This document shows positions 46,224 to 55,659 of a stretch of 64,000 bases of DNA, one piece after another. A program made the position numbers and the translations under genes. Numbering within the stretch: the first letter of the stretch is position 1; every line of letters starts with the position of its first letter. The notes beneath the pieces are model-generated. The model saw only the letters and a program-made list of their open reading frames with translations, ran no database searches and was not told the DNA's origin. Origin of the DNA: AP-15 sp963703745 (GTDB lineage Bacteria > Pseudomonadota > Alphaproteobacteria > ATCC43930 > CGMCC-115725); assembly GCA_963703745.1 (NCBI GenBank), contig CAVPFL010000002.1:1-64000 (forward strand), given 5' to 3'.

Positions 46224-46390
46224 TAACTTTTCCTCGGCAGAAATCCTAGAGCTGGGGCCACGTGGCCCGCGCGAGAACAGCGGGCCTTGTCCTGTTCGCT
46301 GGTTATTGGCCAATCGGATGTGCATCGCTTTGTTGTGATCAAAGCATATACATATATCACAATTTGTCAAATGGTAACGCCGAGAGAGCA

Positions 46391-46519
46391 ATGCCGGAGA
46401 TATACTTAACGGATCGCGGCATCAACGATGCCCTGGAGGACGCCGATAACGGAAACAACATACCGTCGCTGGGTCGGTCCCGCGGCGGCTTCCCTGAGAG
46501 CAAGGAGGAAAATCAATAA
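46391..46519 (+). CDS. short hypothetical ORF
   Basis: 42 codons (MPEIYLTDRGINDALEDADN and more) after CGAGAGAG. Acidic, no domain recognised. Possibly real, but supported only by the start context. Confidence 0.25.
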   Translation: MPEIYLTDRGINDALEDADNGNNIPSLGRSRGGFPESKEENQ

Positions 46520-46715
46520 ACGACTGTCTGATCGCCTATAAAGCGATCGTTGTTTTCGGCGGCAAGATCCATGATCTGCCCGAGGTTGGCTCCAGATAAA
46601 AGTAAGCATTCGCTAAAAATATTGATTTTCGATTTCGCTGAAGGAATCATTCGACCCGGGGTGATAGATTTTAGGCCCGTCCCGACGGCGGGATTTCCTT
46701 ATCTCGGCAAGAAGC

Positions 46716-47915
46716 ATGACTGAAGCCTGTGAACTGACCATTTTAATGCCGTGCCTCGACGAAGCGGAGACGCTGGGGAGCTGCATTTCCAAGGCGCGCG
46801 CCTTCCTTTCCCGCATCGGCTGTACGGGCGAGGTGGTGATCGCCGACAATGGCAGCACCGACGGCTCACAGGCGATTGCCGCGGCAAACGGCGCCCGGGT
46901 GGTTCACGTCGCCGAGCGGGGCTACGGCAGCGCTCTGCTCGCCGGCATTCGTGCGGCGCACGGCAAATACGTGATCATGGGCGACAGCGACGACAGCTAT
47001 GATTTCAGCCGGCTGGACGCCTTTGTCGAACAGCTGCGCGCCGGCTACCATCTGGTCGTGGGCAACCGCTATCGCGGCGGCATCTTGCCGGGCGCTATGC
47101 CGCGGCTACACCGTTATTTGGGCAATCCGGTGCTGACTGCAATCGGTCGTCGTTTTTTTGCCAGTGATTGTGGCGATTTTCACTGTGGGCTGCGCGGCTT
47201 CGATCGGCAGGCAATTCTCGCGCTCGATCTCCAAGCCTCGGGGATGGAGTTTGCGACCGAGATGATCGTCAAGGCGACAATCGCCAAGCTGCGGTTGACC
47301 GAGGTGCCGACCACCTTGTCACCCGACGGCCGCGGCCGGCCCCCGCATCTGCGCAGCTGGCGCGACGGCTGGCGGCATCTTCGCTTCTTGCTGCTGTTCA
47401 GTCCGCGTTCGCTGTTCCTTTATCCGGGGTTCGGCCTCTTCGTGGTCGGCTGCTCGGCGATGGCTTGGCTGCTGCCACACCCGCGGCTGCTGGGCGGCGT
47501 CGGCTTTGACGTGCACACCCTGCTCTACGCGTCGCTGGCCGTCGTCGTGGGATTTCAGTCGATGATGTTCTGGGTCTTTGCCAAGGTCTACGGTATGCGG
47601 GAACGGATCGTGCCGCCGGACCCGTGGTTCCGCTCGCTGATGTCGGTCGTCACCTTGGAAGCCGGGCTCATCGTCGGCGCAGCGCTGCTGCTAGGCGGGC
47701 TGGGCCTCGCCGCCTATGCGCTCGGCACCTGGGGTGCCGAGCGGTTCGGGGCGCTCTCCGACCCGGAGACCATGCGGCTCGTCATCCCGTCGAGCACGGC
47801 CATCCTGCTCGGCTTTCAGATCATCTACAGCGCCTTTTTTATTAGCATTCTCGAGATCCGCGCTTCTCGCCCCACCGAAGGGACGGTACCGGACCGCTCG
47901 GTCGAAGCGGCTTAG
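46716..47915 (+). CDS. family-2 glycosyltransferase with C-terminal membrane domain
   Basis: A 399-residue GT2 of the dolichol-phosphate-mannose synthase type. LTILMPCLDEAETLGSC begins the GT-A fold, IADNGSTDGSQ and IMGDSDDSYDFS (about residue 90) bind the nucleotide and metal, and LRGFDRQAILAL follows. From about 225 there are four hydrophobic helices (SLFLYPGFGLFVVGCSAMAW onward). Such proteins make polyprenyl-phosphate sugars at the membrane. It is the first gene of the polysaccharide locus. Confidence 0.92.
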   Translation: MTEACELTILMPCLDEAETLGSCISKARAFLSRIGCTGEVVIADNGSTDGSQAIAAANGARVVHVAERGYGSALLAGIRAAHGKYVIMGDSDDSYDFSRLDAFVEQLRAGYHLVVGNRYRGGILPGAMPRLHRYLGNPVLTAIGRRFFASDCGDFHCGLRGFDRQAILALDLQASGMEFATEMIVKATIAKLRLTEVPTTLSPDGRGRPPHLRSWRDGWRHLRFLLLFSPRSLFLYPGFGLFVVGCSAMAWLLPHPRLLGGVGFDVHTLLYASLAVVVGFQSMMFWVFAKVYGMRERIVPPDPWFRSLMSVVTLEAGLIVGAALLLGGLGLAAYALGTWGAERFGALSDPETMRLVIPSSTAILLGFQIIYSAFFISILEIRASRPTEGTVPDRSVEAA

Positions 47916-48007
47916 TCAGCGGATCAGGTTAGCGTTCGTGACACCCGCGCTTCGGTCATCTCCTCTTCAGGAGGTAAGCCCAATACGGACCATGGGCACC
48001 ATTGGCC

Positions 48008-49768
48008 TCAATTTGGTCGGTGCTCTAGAATCGTTAATGGACCAAAGGCGGCGACAGCGTAATAATTCGCGCGGATAAACTGATCGAGAACTATCACCCC
48101 GCTGCTGTGGGCGCCTTCGTTCGGCTCCTCGACACTGTCCCACTTGGAGGTCAGAACCACATATCTCGGCCGGCGGGTCTGGAGTTCACCGACTATCTCC
48201 GACTGTATTTCTATGGTCGTTTGTACCCCGGGAGCAAACATATCCCATTTTGTTATGGAAGGTCTTTTAGAAACAAAATAAAATAACACATTGTTGACGA
48301 AAATTTTATCGTGCCTGTTTAAGCCAACAAAGATAGCTTCGTTTTCTGCGGTGTGTTCCTGGATATAGCGGATTGCTGCTGGCTCCTCCCGGGAAATGTA
48401 AAAGCATCGGATCCGTTCCAAACCCTCCGGGGGGAAGCAACTCCCATTTTCCGAACGCGCGCGAGCGAAGACGCCATTCTCTGACCGGGCGAGAGCGAAG
48501 ACGCTATTCGACGGAGCACCGCCGTCCGCAGCCGCCCAGGCGAGGTTCTCTGCAAACCGAGAGCGAGCATTCCACATCGGCGGCAACGATATGAAAAGCA
48601 AGCAGGCAATTCCTACGCCGAACAGGATTTTCGCCGCACTGGAACGACGCTCAAACTGCCAAACTGTCATAATAACGAGCGAAGGAACAATCGACAAAGC
48701 CATGTGAAGGGGGCTGACGCGTACCCAACCTTTAAAGAAAAAGAGCAGACTAAAAAAGGTCAGTTGCACTAGGGTCCATAGTCGTTGCGAGATAAGCGCT
48801 TGGTTATCGATGGGCGTTGCCGCCCGCTGACCTCTAACAAACGTCAACACGGCCGTTGTACCCAACAACACAGCTACGATAGGCAGGTAGATGGCCGCCT
48901 GATCAAGCGAGGCAAGCCTCAAATGTATGATTTCTCGCGCCATCGCCACCAGCGAAGGAAAAGGCAGCGATGCCATTCGGACATAAATCCTTGCCGGTAT
49001 CAGAACGAGATCGAGAAGCATATCGTGCACGCCGCCGGCCGCGAGGAGCAACGCGAGCGGCGGAACCAAGGCGAGCGCGATACCGCCCGCATAGATCATG
49101 ACCGAACGCAGGAGCCCGCTAATCTTGTTTGGCGTGTCGAGCTTTTGCGTAATATGGAATAAACCAAGCGTTAACGCACCGACGACGGCCGCTGCGACAC
49201 CGACATCATGGCGAAAAAGGATAGTGACACCGACGCAAATGCCACTTGCCAGCAGCGGCGCGGTCGCGTGACATCCCCGATATATCGGCACCAGGCAATA
49301 GAGGCTGAGGAGAGAAAAAAGAAGGGAGGGAAACACGGGAAATCCGTAAGACCCGAAATACGACAGCCAGATGCACGTCAACGCGGCGAGGAAGATGGCT
49401 CTTTTTCTGCTCCAAGCGCCATCGACTATGAGGTAAATTACGAGTACTGTGCAAGCGCGGGTCAGTAAATCCCATAAGCGCTCGACGAGGACCGATGGAC
49501 CAAAGAGTTTAAACAGCGCCGCCAAGACGTAGAACTGGGCCGGGCCATAGGTTCTAAAAAAGTCTCGATACGGCACATCGCCGGACAATACCCGGGTCGA
49601 TCCAAAGAGAATAAATCCTTCGTCATATTCATTAACAAACCTGAACATCGTAGCGAAGAGAAAGAGAAAGGCCCAGCCCAACACTCCGATCGCGATCCAA
49701 TGACGGAGGGGCCTGTTTTGCCTCCCGGTATCAGCGGTCACAATACCGTTGCTCAGGTCGCGTGTCAT
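48008..49768 (-). CDS. polytopic membrane glycosyltransferase-like protein (GT-C type), copy 1
   Basis: A 586-residue protein with about ten hydrophobic helices. Early in the chain EYDEGFILFGSTRVL is the acidic luminal motif expected of GT-C enzymes (ArnT/PMT-like). A soluble C-terminal domain begins near 430. Between residues about 425 and 445 is a short tandem repeat, FALARSENGV then FARARSENGS. The paralogue at 62178-63911 lacks it. ATG 49768 is preferred over an upstream TTG. A role in transferring a sugar from a lipid carrier is inferred from topology and location. Confidence 0.75.
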   Translation of the reverse strand: MTRDLSNGIVTADTGRQNRPLRHWIAIGVLGWAFLFLFATMFRFVNEYDEGFILFGSTRVLSGDVPYRDFFRTYGPAQFYVLAALFKLFGPSVLVERLWDLLTRACTVLVIYLIVDGAWSRKRAIFLAALTCIWLSYFGSYGFPVFPSLLFSLLSLYCLVPIYRGCHATAPLLASGICVGVTILFRHDVGVAAAVVGALTLGLFHITQKLDTPNKISGLLRSVMIYAGGIALALVPPLALLLAAGGVHDMLLDLVLIPARIYVRMASLPFPSLVAMAREIIHLRLASLDQAAIYLPIVAVLLGTTAVLTFVRGQRAATPIDNQALISQRLWTLVQLTFFSLLFFFKGWVRVSPLHMALSIVPSLVIMTVWQFERRSSAAKILFGVGIACLLFISLPPMWNARSRFAENLAWAAADGGAPSNSVFALARSENGVFARARSENGSCFPPEGLERIRCFYISREEPAAIRYIQEHTAENEAIFVGLNRHDKIFVNNVLFYFVSKRPSITKWDMFAPGVQTTIEIQSEIVGELQTRRPRYVVLTSKWDSVEEPNEGAHSSGVIVLDQFIRANYYAVAAFGPLTILEHRPN

Positions 49769-50158
49769 AACCCCGCGCCCCGCCAATCATCTTTATTCTT
49801 CGAATGGGGTACGTTCGGAATTTCGCCACCCTTTGCCAGCGAAGTCATTGACAAGATTGTTGATTACGTCAAGTAGGAGCCCGGCTGCCTTGGCCGTTAC
49901 GCCACGTTTGATTTGACAGGGCGGTCCCGCTGATGATACTCGGCACTAGTTCGCCGGTTGTGAACCCCCGCTGCTGGCATGGTGGTGGCGGCAGGCTACC
50001 CGCGAGCGGCACCCGCGTACGTTGCCCCCTCATCTAGCTAGACCCGTAAGACCGAAAATCGCTGTGGAACGATCACGTCGAGCAGAAGCGTTCGAAATAA
50101 ACGCGATGTATCAGATAGTGAATATTTCCTCGAAGGAAGTGTTGGCTAGGGCATTCAC
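49769..50158. other. divergent intergenic region
   Basis: About 390 bases between a leftward and a rightward gene, lower in GC from 49790 to 49870. It must carry promoters for both. No hexamers or operators I would defend, no ORF. Confidence 0.45.
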
Positions 50159-50704
50159 ATGGCATACGATCTGACGCAGCTAAAATTTCACGGGGATGAT
50201 GTGGTGATCAGCAATTTTGCGGAGATCAGGCGGCCGCATCTCGTGTCGGTCGGGAACCACGCAGCGATCGATAGCTTTGTTAGTATCGCGACCGGTGCCG
50301 AGATCGGCGATTATGTTCACATTTCACCGCACGTGTCGGTCATTGGCGGGGCGACCGGCATGCTGCGCATGGGGCACTTCACCAACCTTGCTGCCGGGTG
50401 CCGCATCATTTGCGGTTCCGACGAATTTCTCGGGCACGGTCTCATTGGATCGGGTGCCATTCCAGCCGTCCATCGCGACAAAGTCAAGATCGCCCCGGTC
50501 ATATTGGCGAACTTCGCCAACGTCGGAAGCAACGCGGTTATCATGCCCGGCGTTAGCCTGGCAGAGGGGTCGGTTGTCGCGGCGTGCGCATTTGTCAACA
50601 AAGACACGGAACCTTGGACCATCTATGCCGGTGTCCCCGCCAGCCCCATCAAGTCGCGTCGTCGTGATCTGATGCTGGCCCATGCGAAATCTCTCGGCTA
50701 TTAA
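50159..50704 (+). CDS. hexapeptide-repeat acyl/acetyltransferase
   Basis: A 181-residue left-handed beta-helix protein. Hexapeptide turns run through residues 35-75 (IDSFVSIATGAEIGDYVHIS) and 115-155 (VGSNAVIMPGVSLAEGSVVA), ending in the usual AFVNKDTEPWTIYAGVPAS. It resembles WbbJ/NeuD-type sugar acetyltransferases that modify nucleotide sugars or O-antigen. The GT2 at 50742 is 37 bases downstream. Confidence 0.9.
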   Translation: MAYDLTQLKFHGDDVVISNFAEIRRPHLVSVGNHAAIDSFVSIATGAEIGDYVHISPHVSVIGGATGMLRMGHFTNLAAGCRIICGSDEFLGHGLIGSGAIPAVHRDKVKIAPVILANFANVGSNAVIMPGVSLAEGSVVAACAFVNKDTEPWTIYAGVPASPIKSRRRDLMLAHAKSLGY

Positions 50705-50741
50705 CCCCTCCGATTTTTGAAACCTGCGTCTAAGTGTGCGC

Positions 50742-51539
50742 ATGAGAGATCGCCACCCGGGAACGGAAACCGAGCTGGCACTCTCCGTTGTGATGCCGGT
50801 CCGCGACGACGCCCCCAGCGTCAATGTCATGACGCGCATCCTGAGCGTCATGATCGAGGTCCCGTGCGAGATCATCGTCGTCTATGACGACCCGAACGAT
50901 ACCAGCGCACCCGTGGTGAAGAGGCTCGAGCCGAAATATCCGAGCCTCAGGGGAGTGCTGAATTCCCGGGGGCGGGGCGTTCTCAACGCAGTGACGGCGG
51001 GCGTCGAGGCCGCCCGAGGCACATACGTACTGATCTATGCGGCCGACGAGGTCGGGCCCGTGCTCGCGATCGAACCCATGCTGCGGCTGATGCGGCAGGG
51101 CTGCGACTTGGTGAGTGCGACAAGATATGCCGGCGGCGGCAAGCGGTACGGAGGCTCGCTCTTGGGCCACGTTCTTTCCTATACCGCGAACCTGCTGTTC
51201 CGCTTGCTCACTGCGACCGCACTGAGCGACTGCACGACGGGGATGAAGATGTTCCGCCGCGAAATTTTTCGCCGGCTGGAATTGTCGGGCACGGGCAGTG
51301 GCTGGTCCTTTGCGTTCGAGATGGCGATCGAGGCACAGCTTCTCGACCTGAAACTCGGCGAGGTCTCCATCGTATCGATCGACCGGCTGTTCGGCGGCCA
51401 ATCGACGTTCCGGCCGCTGCCGTGGATCCTGTCCTATGCGCGATGGTTCGTCTATGGGATGCGCAAGCTGCCGCCCTGGCGTCGTCCCCGGCCGAGGCTC
51501 GCGTTCCCGACCGTCGCTTACCTCCCAATGGCCCATTGA
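50742..51539 (+). CDS. family-2 glycosyltransferase, intact copy
   Basis: A 265-residue GT-A protein: ALSVVMPVRDDAPSVNVM, IIVVYDDPNDTSAPVV, LIYAADEVGPVLAIEPM (DxD-like position occupied by ADE) and LSDCTTGMKMFRREIFRRLE. One hydrophobic patch only, so it is cytosolic or peripheral. A paralogue broken by a 5-bp deletion lies at 57487. Both share the odd start context GTGCGnATG without a ribosome site. The acceptor sugar is unknown. Confidence 0.9.
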   Translation: MRDRHPGTETELALSVVMPVRDDAPSVNVMTRILSVMIEVPCEIIVVYDDPNDTSAPVVKRLEPKYPSLRGVLNSRGRGVLNAVTAGVEAARGTYVLIYAADEVGPVLAIEPMLRLMRQGCDLVSATRYAGGGKRYGGSLLGHVLSYTANLLFRLLTATALSDCTTGMKMFRREIFRRLELSGTGSGWSFAFEMAIEAQLLDLKLGEVSIVSIDRLFGGQSTFRPLPWILSYARWFVYGMRKLPPWRRPRPRLAFPTVAYLPMAH

Positions 51540-51678
51540 CGGGAGCGGACCCGCCCCGGGGTAAGACTCAGCATTCCGGTTTTCATTGTGTTGTGCTGCG
51601 AGATTTATCAGGATGTCCCGCGGGTGTGGCTCTTGAACCGACCGGTTTTCGGGACGAATTTACTTAGAGGGGCATTCC

Positions 51679-52776
51679 ATGCAGGACATAAAGATAAGGT
51701 GGTTTGGCCCCGATGTCGGCGATCTCGAACAGGCGGCCGTCGCGCGGGTCATCACCAGCAATTATATCAACGACGGACCGACGACGCGACGTTTCGAGAC
51801 GGCGTTCGCGGAAAGGCTTGGCGTCAAGCATGCGCTGGCGGTGACGAGCGGCACCGCGGCGATCACCCTCGCGCTGATGGCGGTCGGGGTGGGCCCCGGC
51901 GACGACGTCATCGTTCCCGATCTCACTTTCATCGCCACGGCCAATGCGGTGCGGCTCGCCGGCGCGGAGGTCAAGCTCGTCGATGTCGAACCGCATCGCT
52001 TTACTCTCGACCCGGTGAAGGCGGAAGCGGCAATCGGGCCGCGCACCAAGGCCATCGTGCCGGTCAACGTCAACGGGCGCGCCGCCGATTACGAGACTCT
52101 CGAGCGACTTTGCACCGAACGCGGCCTGAAGCTGGTCTGCGATGCTGCCGAGGCGCTTGGTTCGCGTTGGCATGGCCGTTCTCTCGGCACCTTCGGCGAT
52201 GCCGGCTGCTTCTCATTCTCGGCGAACAAAACCGTGACCTCCGGCCAAGGGGGTATGGTCGTCACCAATTCTGATGAGGTTTATTACCGATTGCGCGAAT
52301 TAAAGGACCAAGGCCGCCGCTTCGGCGGCAGCGGCGGCGACGACCTGCATCCGGTAATGGGCTTCAACTTCAAATACACCGATCTGCAGGCCGCGATTGC
52401 ACTCACCCAACTGGGTCGCATGGACGAGCGTATCGTCAATTTCGGACGGCGCGATGCGTGGTACCGCGGCTTTCTCGCCGATTGCCCGAATGTCGTATTC
52501 CCGGAGACCCCCAATTTTGCGGGCGAGGTCCTGCAGTGGACCGATATCCTCTGCGATAACCGTGCGGCAATCCTGACCGCTCTGAGCGCTCAGGGGATCG
52601 ACACCCGGTCCTTCTGGTTTCCGTTGCACCGGCAGGAACCCTATCGCGCTGAAGACGACGCGTTTCCCAATTCGATTGACATTTCGGCGCAAGGACTGTG
52701 GCTCCCCTCGGCGTTCGACCTCACCGAGGCGCAGGCGAGGACCGTCGCAGAGGCCATAAGAGCGGCGGTCGGCTGA
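51679..52776 (+). CDS. DegT/DnrJ/EryC1-family sugar aminotransferase
   Basis: A 365-residue PLP enzyme that makes amino-sugars from keto-sugar nucleotides. INDGPTTRRFETAFAERLGV and VTSGTAAITLALMAVGVGPG lead to the PLP-phosphate region, DAAEALGSRWHG carries the cofactor Asp, and the Schiff-base lysine lies in FSFSANKTVTSGQGG (about residue 185). C-terminal FWFPLHRQEPYR is typical. It follows the GT2 gene in the same direction and would supply a 3- or 4-amino sugar. Confidence 0.94.
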   Translation: MQDIKIRWFGPDVGDLEQAAVARVITSNYINDGPTTRRFETAFAERLGVKHALAVTSGTAAITLALMAVGVGPGDDVIVPDLTFIATANAVRLAGAEVKLVDVEPHRFTLDPVKAEAAIGPRTKAIVPVNVNGRAADYETLERLCTERGLKLVCDAAEALGSRWHGRSLGTFGDAGCFSFSANKTVTSGQGGMVVTNSDEVYYRLRELKDQGRRFGGSGGDDLHPVMGFNFKYTDLQAAIALTQLGRMDERIVNFGRRDAWYRGFLADCPNVVFPETPNFAGEVLQWTDILCDNRAAILTALSAQGIDTRSFWFPLHRQEPYRAEDDAFPNSIDISAQGLWLPSAFDLTEAQARTVAEAIRAAVG

Positions 52777-52812
52777 CTCCTGTTGGGCGCCGCGGCGGTC
52801 GGGGATCCGCCT

Positions 52813-54060
52813 TCAGGGAAGCACCCGGGGTTCCGCGAGCGGGACGATGAATTTCCCCCGAAAGCCGTTGCGTCGCAGGTTCCCGGCCAGGGCATCGGCG
52901 ATGTGCCAGGACAATAGCAACGCGTATTCGGGCTGGTCTTCGAACAGCCGCCGCTCGTCGAGGATCGGAATTCTGGTGCCGGGGACGTATCGGCCGATGC
53001 TTGGGGAGCCGGCAATTTCGAGGACGCCGTCGAGGATGCCGGCATCGAGCCCGACATAGTTGATCAGCGTCGTCGCTCGCGGCGAAGCGCCGATGCCGTA
53101 GATGCGTTCGTTGCGCCCCTTGATCCCAGCAAGAAGGTCATACAGCTGGAGTTTTGACCGGACGACGCGGGCGCGAAACGGCCTCAGCGCCGTGCCGTCG
53201 AGCAATCCGGCGGCCGCCTCCGCCAGGAGAGTTTTGTGGACGGACGGGCGCAGCTCCTGCTGGCTGTTGAGGGAGGAGTACACGCGCAATGAGCCACCAT
53301 GCGCAGGAATACGCTGCACGTGGAAAATTTCGAGACCTGCTCCCTCTAACAGTCTCTTCAGCGCGCCCAAGTGATAAAAGCGCAAATGTTCATGGTAGAC
53401 GGTGTCGTATTGGAGCGTCTCGATCAACGACGCCAGATAACCAACTTCAGCAACAAAAACGCCGTCCTGCTGCAACAACTCGGCGACACCGGCAACGAAC
53501 GACCGTATCTCGCCGGCGTGGGCAAGCACATTGGTTGCCGTGACTATCTTTGCCCGACCGAACTCGGCACGACAGCGCAGAGCGGTCTCGCGGTAGAAAA
53601 AAGCCATGATGGTGCGGATGCCGTGTCCGATCGCGTCTTCAGCCGCGCGCGTGGGTTCAATGCCCAGCACGGGATGTCCGCCGTCGCGGAAATTCGACAG
53701 CAGCGTCCCATCGTTGGAACCAATGTCGATGCAGAGGTCGCTCGGTCCGAGCGCAAACATTTCACGGCAATCGCGATAGAGCTCGGCGAAATTGTCGCGC
53801 ATCGCCCGGGTGGTGTTCGAGCGGTAGGTGTAATCCGGCGGGAAAATCACACGCCGGTCGACCTCGACGCCAAGCTGAACCAAACCGCACGCTTCGCAAC
53901 GAAGAAGCTCAAGCGGATAGGTAGGCTGCTCACTCGCCGGCACCCCGATTTCGGGCATCGGATGCCGCCGCGGGATGTAACCAAGAAATAGGGCGGAGGC
54001 GAGAGCAGCGCTGCCGCAAGCTTGGCAGGCAACGATCGGTCGCGAGGTTTCGTTCGGCAA
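52813..54060 (-). CDS. sugar C-methyltransferase (NDP-hexose, SAM-dependent)
   Basis: A 415-residue protein of the TylCIII/NovU type. An N-terminal zinc-binding domain (CQACGSAA, then LLRCEACGLVQLGV) is followed by a Rossmann SAM domain with DLCIDIGSNDGTLLSNF (about residue 110), and a C-terminal domain with YGIGASPRATTLINY. A TTG at 54060 is chosen as start because GAGGAG lies just before it and it leaves a 20-bp gap after the epimerase gene. It adds a branch methyl to a keto-sugar. Confidence 0.88.
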   Translation of the reverse strand: MPNETSRPIVACQACGSAALASALFLGYIPRRHPMPEIGVPASEQPTYPLELLRCEACGLVQLGVEVDRRVIFPPDYTYRSNTTRAMRDNFAELYRDCREMFALGPSDLCIDIGSNDGTLLSNFRDGGHPVLGIEPTRAAEDAIGHGIRTIMAFFYRETALRCRAEFGRAKIVTATNVLAHAGEIRSFVAGVAELLQQDGVFVAEVGYLASLIETLQYDTVYHEHLRFYHLGALKRLLEGAGLEIFHVQRIPAHGGSLRVYSSLNSQQELRPSVHKTLLAEAAAGLLDGTALRPFRARVVRSKLQLYDLLAGIKGRNERIYGIGASPRATTLINYVGLDAGILDGVLEIAGSPSIGRYVPGTRIPILDERRLFEDQPEYALLLSWHIADALAGNLRRNGFRGKFIVPLAEPRVLP

Positions 54061-54080
54061 GAATTGCGCTCCTCTGGAAG

Positions 54081-55073
54081 CTAGGCGACGCGCATCCGGT
54101 CGGTGCGCAATTGCTGATTGGCGGCGTACCACGCCGTCGTGTCAGCGAGCCCATCATCCAGCGGGATGCGCGGTTCGTAACCGAGGGCGGCTAGTTTTCC
54201 GATGTCGGGGCAGCGGCGCAACGTCTCGCCGGCAAAGCCTTCGGTTGCCTGGACGTCGATGTCGTGGCCGAACTGCCGCGCCACGCGCCGTGCCAGGTCG
54301 GCGATCGTCACCTCTTCTGGGTTGCCGATATGGTAGACGCCGAGATGCTCGCCGTGTGCAAGCAGGCACATCAGCCCTTCGATGAAGTCGTCGACATGGC
54401 AGAAGGCGCGGGTCTGGTTGCCGTTCCCCTTAAGCGCGAACGCCAATCGGCCCTCCGACGCGGCCGCCGTCAAATCGATTATCCGATTACAGAACTGGGG
54501 GATCACATGCTCCCAGCCCATATCCGGGCCGTAAATATTGTGCGGCCGAAAGATGGTCACGCGCTCGAACCCGGTACGCCCCCAATTGACCGCCATCAGC
54601 TCGCAAATGAGTTTGCCGCCGCCATACGAATAGCGAGCATTGAGTACGTCCGGCACGACTAGCGGCACGTTCTCGGGCGTGGGAATGCGGGGCGGCTGCT
54701 GATAGACCTCCGAACTTGACGCCAGGACCAATCGGCCCACCTGCTCGCTCCGGCAGGCATCGAGCACGTTCAGCATCCCGCGAATGCCGATGTCCAAGAC
54801 GAGCTCGGGATATTGGTAAAAGAATTCGGTGCCATTGAGAAATGCCAGGTGCACCACCTCATGCATGCCGGCCACGGCAGTGCGCACGGCTGTAGCGTCT
54901 CGCACGTCCCCCTCGATCATCTCGATGTCGTCGGCAACGTCTCGCAATCGTCGCGGTCGGCCGCGCAGATGATTGTCCAGAACTCTTACCGTATGGCCTT
55001 CTGTGACGAGGCGACGAACGCATGCCGATCCCAGAAATCCGGATCCGCCCGTAACGAGATATCTGGAGACCAT
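54081..55073 (-). CDS. NAD-dependent sugar epimerase/dehydratase
   Basis: A 330-residue extended SDR. VTGGSGFLGSACVRRLV binds NAD, followed by SSSEVY (Ser) and YSYGGGKLICE (Tyr and Lys, about residue 150), and FRPHNIYGPDMGWEHV. Here the usual YxxxK is YSYGGGK, read as Y-G-G-G-K. It converts nucleotide sugars, such as 4-epimerisation or dehydration. It precedes the C-methyltransferase on the same transcript. Confidence 0.92.
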   Translation of the reverse strand: MVSRYLVTGGSGFLGSACVRRLVTEGHTVRVLDNHLRGRPRRLRDVADDIEMIEGDVRDATAVRTAVAGMHEVVHLAFLNGTEFFYQYPELVLDIGIRGMLNVLDACRSEQVGRLVLASSSEVYQQPPRIPTPENVPLVVPDVLNARYSYGGGKLICELMAVNWGRTGFERVTIFRPHNIYGPDMGWEHVIPQFCNRIIDLTAAASEGRLAFALKGNGNQTRAFCHVDDFIEGLMCLLAHGEHLGVYHIGNPEEVTIADLARRVARQFGHDIDVQATEGFAGETLRRCPDIGKLAALGYEPRIPLDDGLADTTAWYAANQQLRTDRMRVA

Positions 55074-55111
55074 CGATGTCCTGTGGCGACGTCCTCTGGC
55101 CTAAGGGCAGA

Positions 55112-55543
55112 TCAGCGGTGGAAGTCCAGTAGCCCCGCCAGAGACGCCTGGGCGATAATAGCGACGTAAAGGGCATGGTCAAGGCGGCCGGACAGAACCG
55201 CGTCGCGCAATTCCGTGAGCGATACGATGACGGGTTCGACGCCCGGCTCCGGCTGCCAGCCCGGCGCCGGGCCTTCAGCATCACCGAGGAAAAATCCGTG
55301 CACCCTGTTCTCGAGACGAGCGGTATCTGGTGAGAGCGGGGGCAGAGCGACCGGCGGGCTCGGGCTGGAAAAGCCGGTTTCTTCGACGAGTTCGCGCAAC
55401 GCGCCTATCCCCGCATCCTCGCCCCGCTCGACCAGCCCAGCCGGCAGCTCTAGGGTCGAGCGTTGTGATGCCGGGCGGAACTGACGCACCAGCGGCACCC
55501 GACCGTCGCCCGTAATGGCGAGCACGGTTGCATAATCAGCCAC
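55112..55543 (-). CDS. Nudix hydrolase
   Basis: A 143-residue Nudix enzyme. The Nudix box runs GLVERGEDAGIGALRELVEETG (only the last part, REL-x-EE-x-G, is quoted as certain) around residues 38-58. QFRPASQRSTLELPAG before it points to the ADP-ribose or nucleotide-sugar pyrophosphatase group. It lies 38 bases upstream of the epimerase, same strand, so it may act on a nucleotide sugar. Confidence 0.9.
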   Translation of the reverse strand: MADYATVLAITGDGRVPLVRQFRPASQRSTLELPAGLVERGEDAGIGALRELVEETGFSSPSPPVALPPLSPDTARLENRVHGFFLGDAEGPAPGWQPEPGVEPVIVSLTELRDAVLSGRLDHALYVAIIAQASLAGLLDFHR

Positions 55544-55659
55544 GCGGAATGAATGAAAGGTCTAAGGCTCGGCATCTGCACCGGTCCTGTACGTGCGCTC
55601 GACAAGCACAGCCCATGCAGAGAGCTTGCTTTTGCGGACGGAGATGAGTGTTGGCGTCT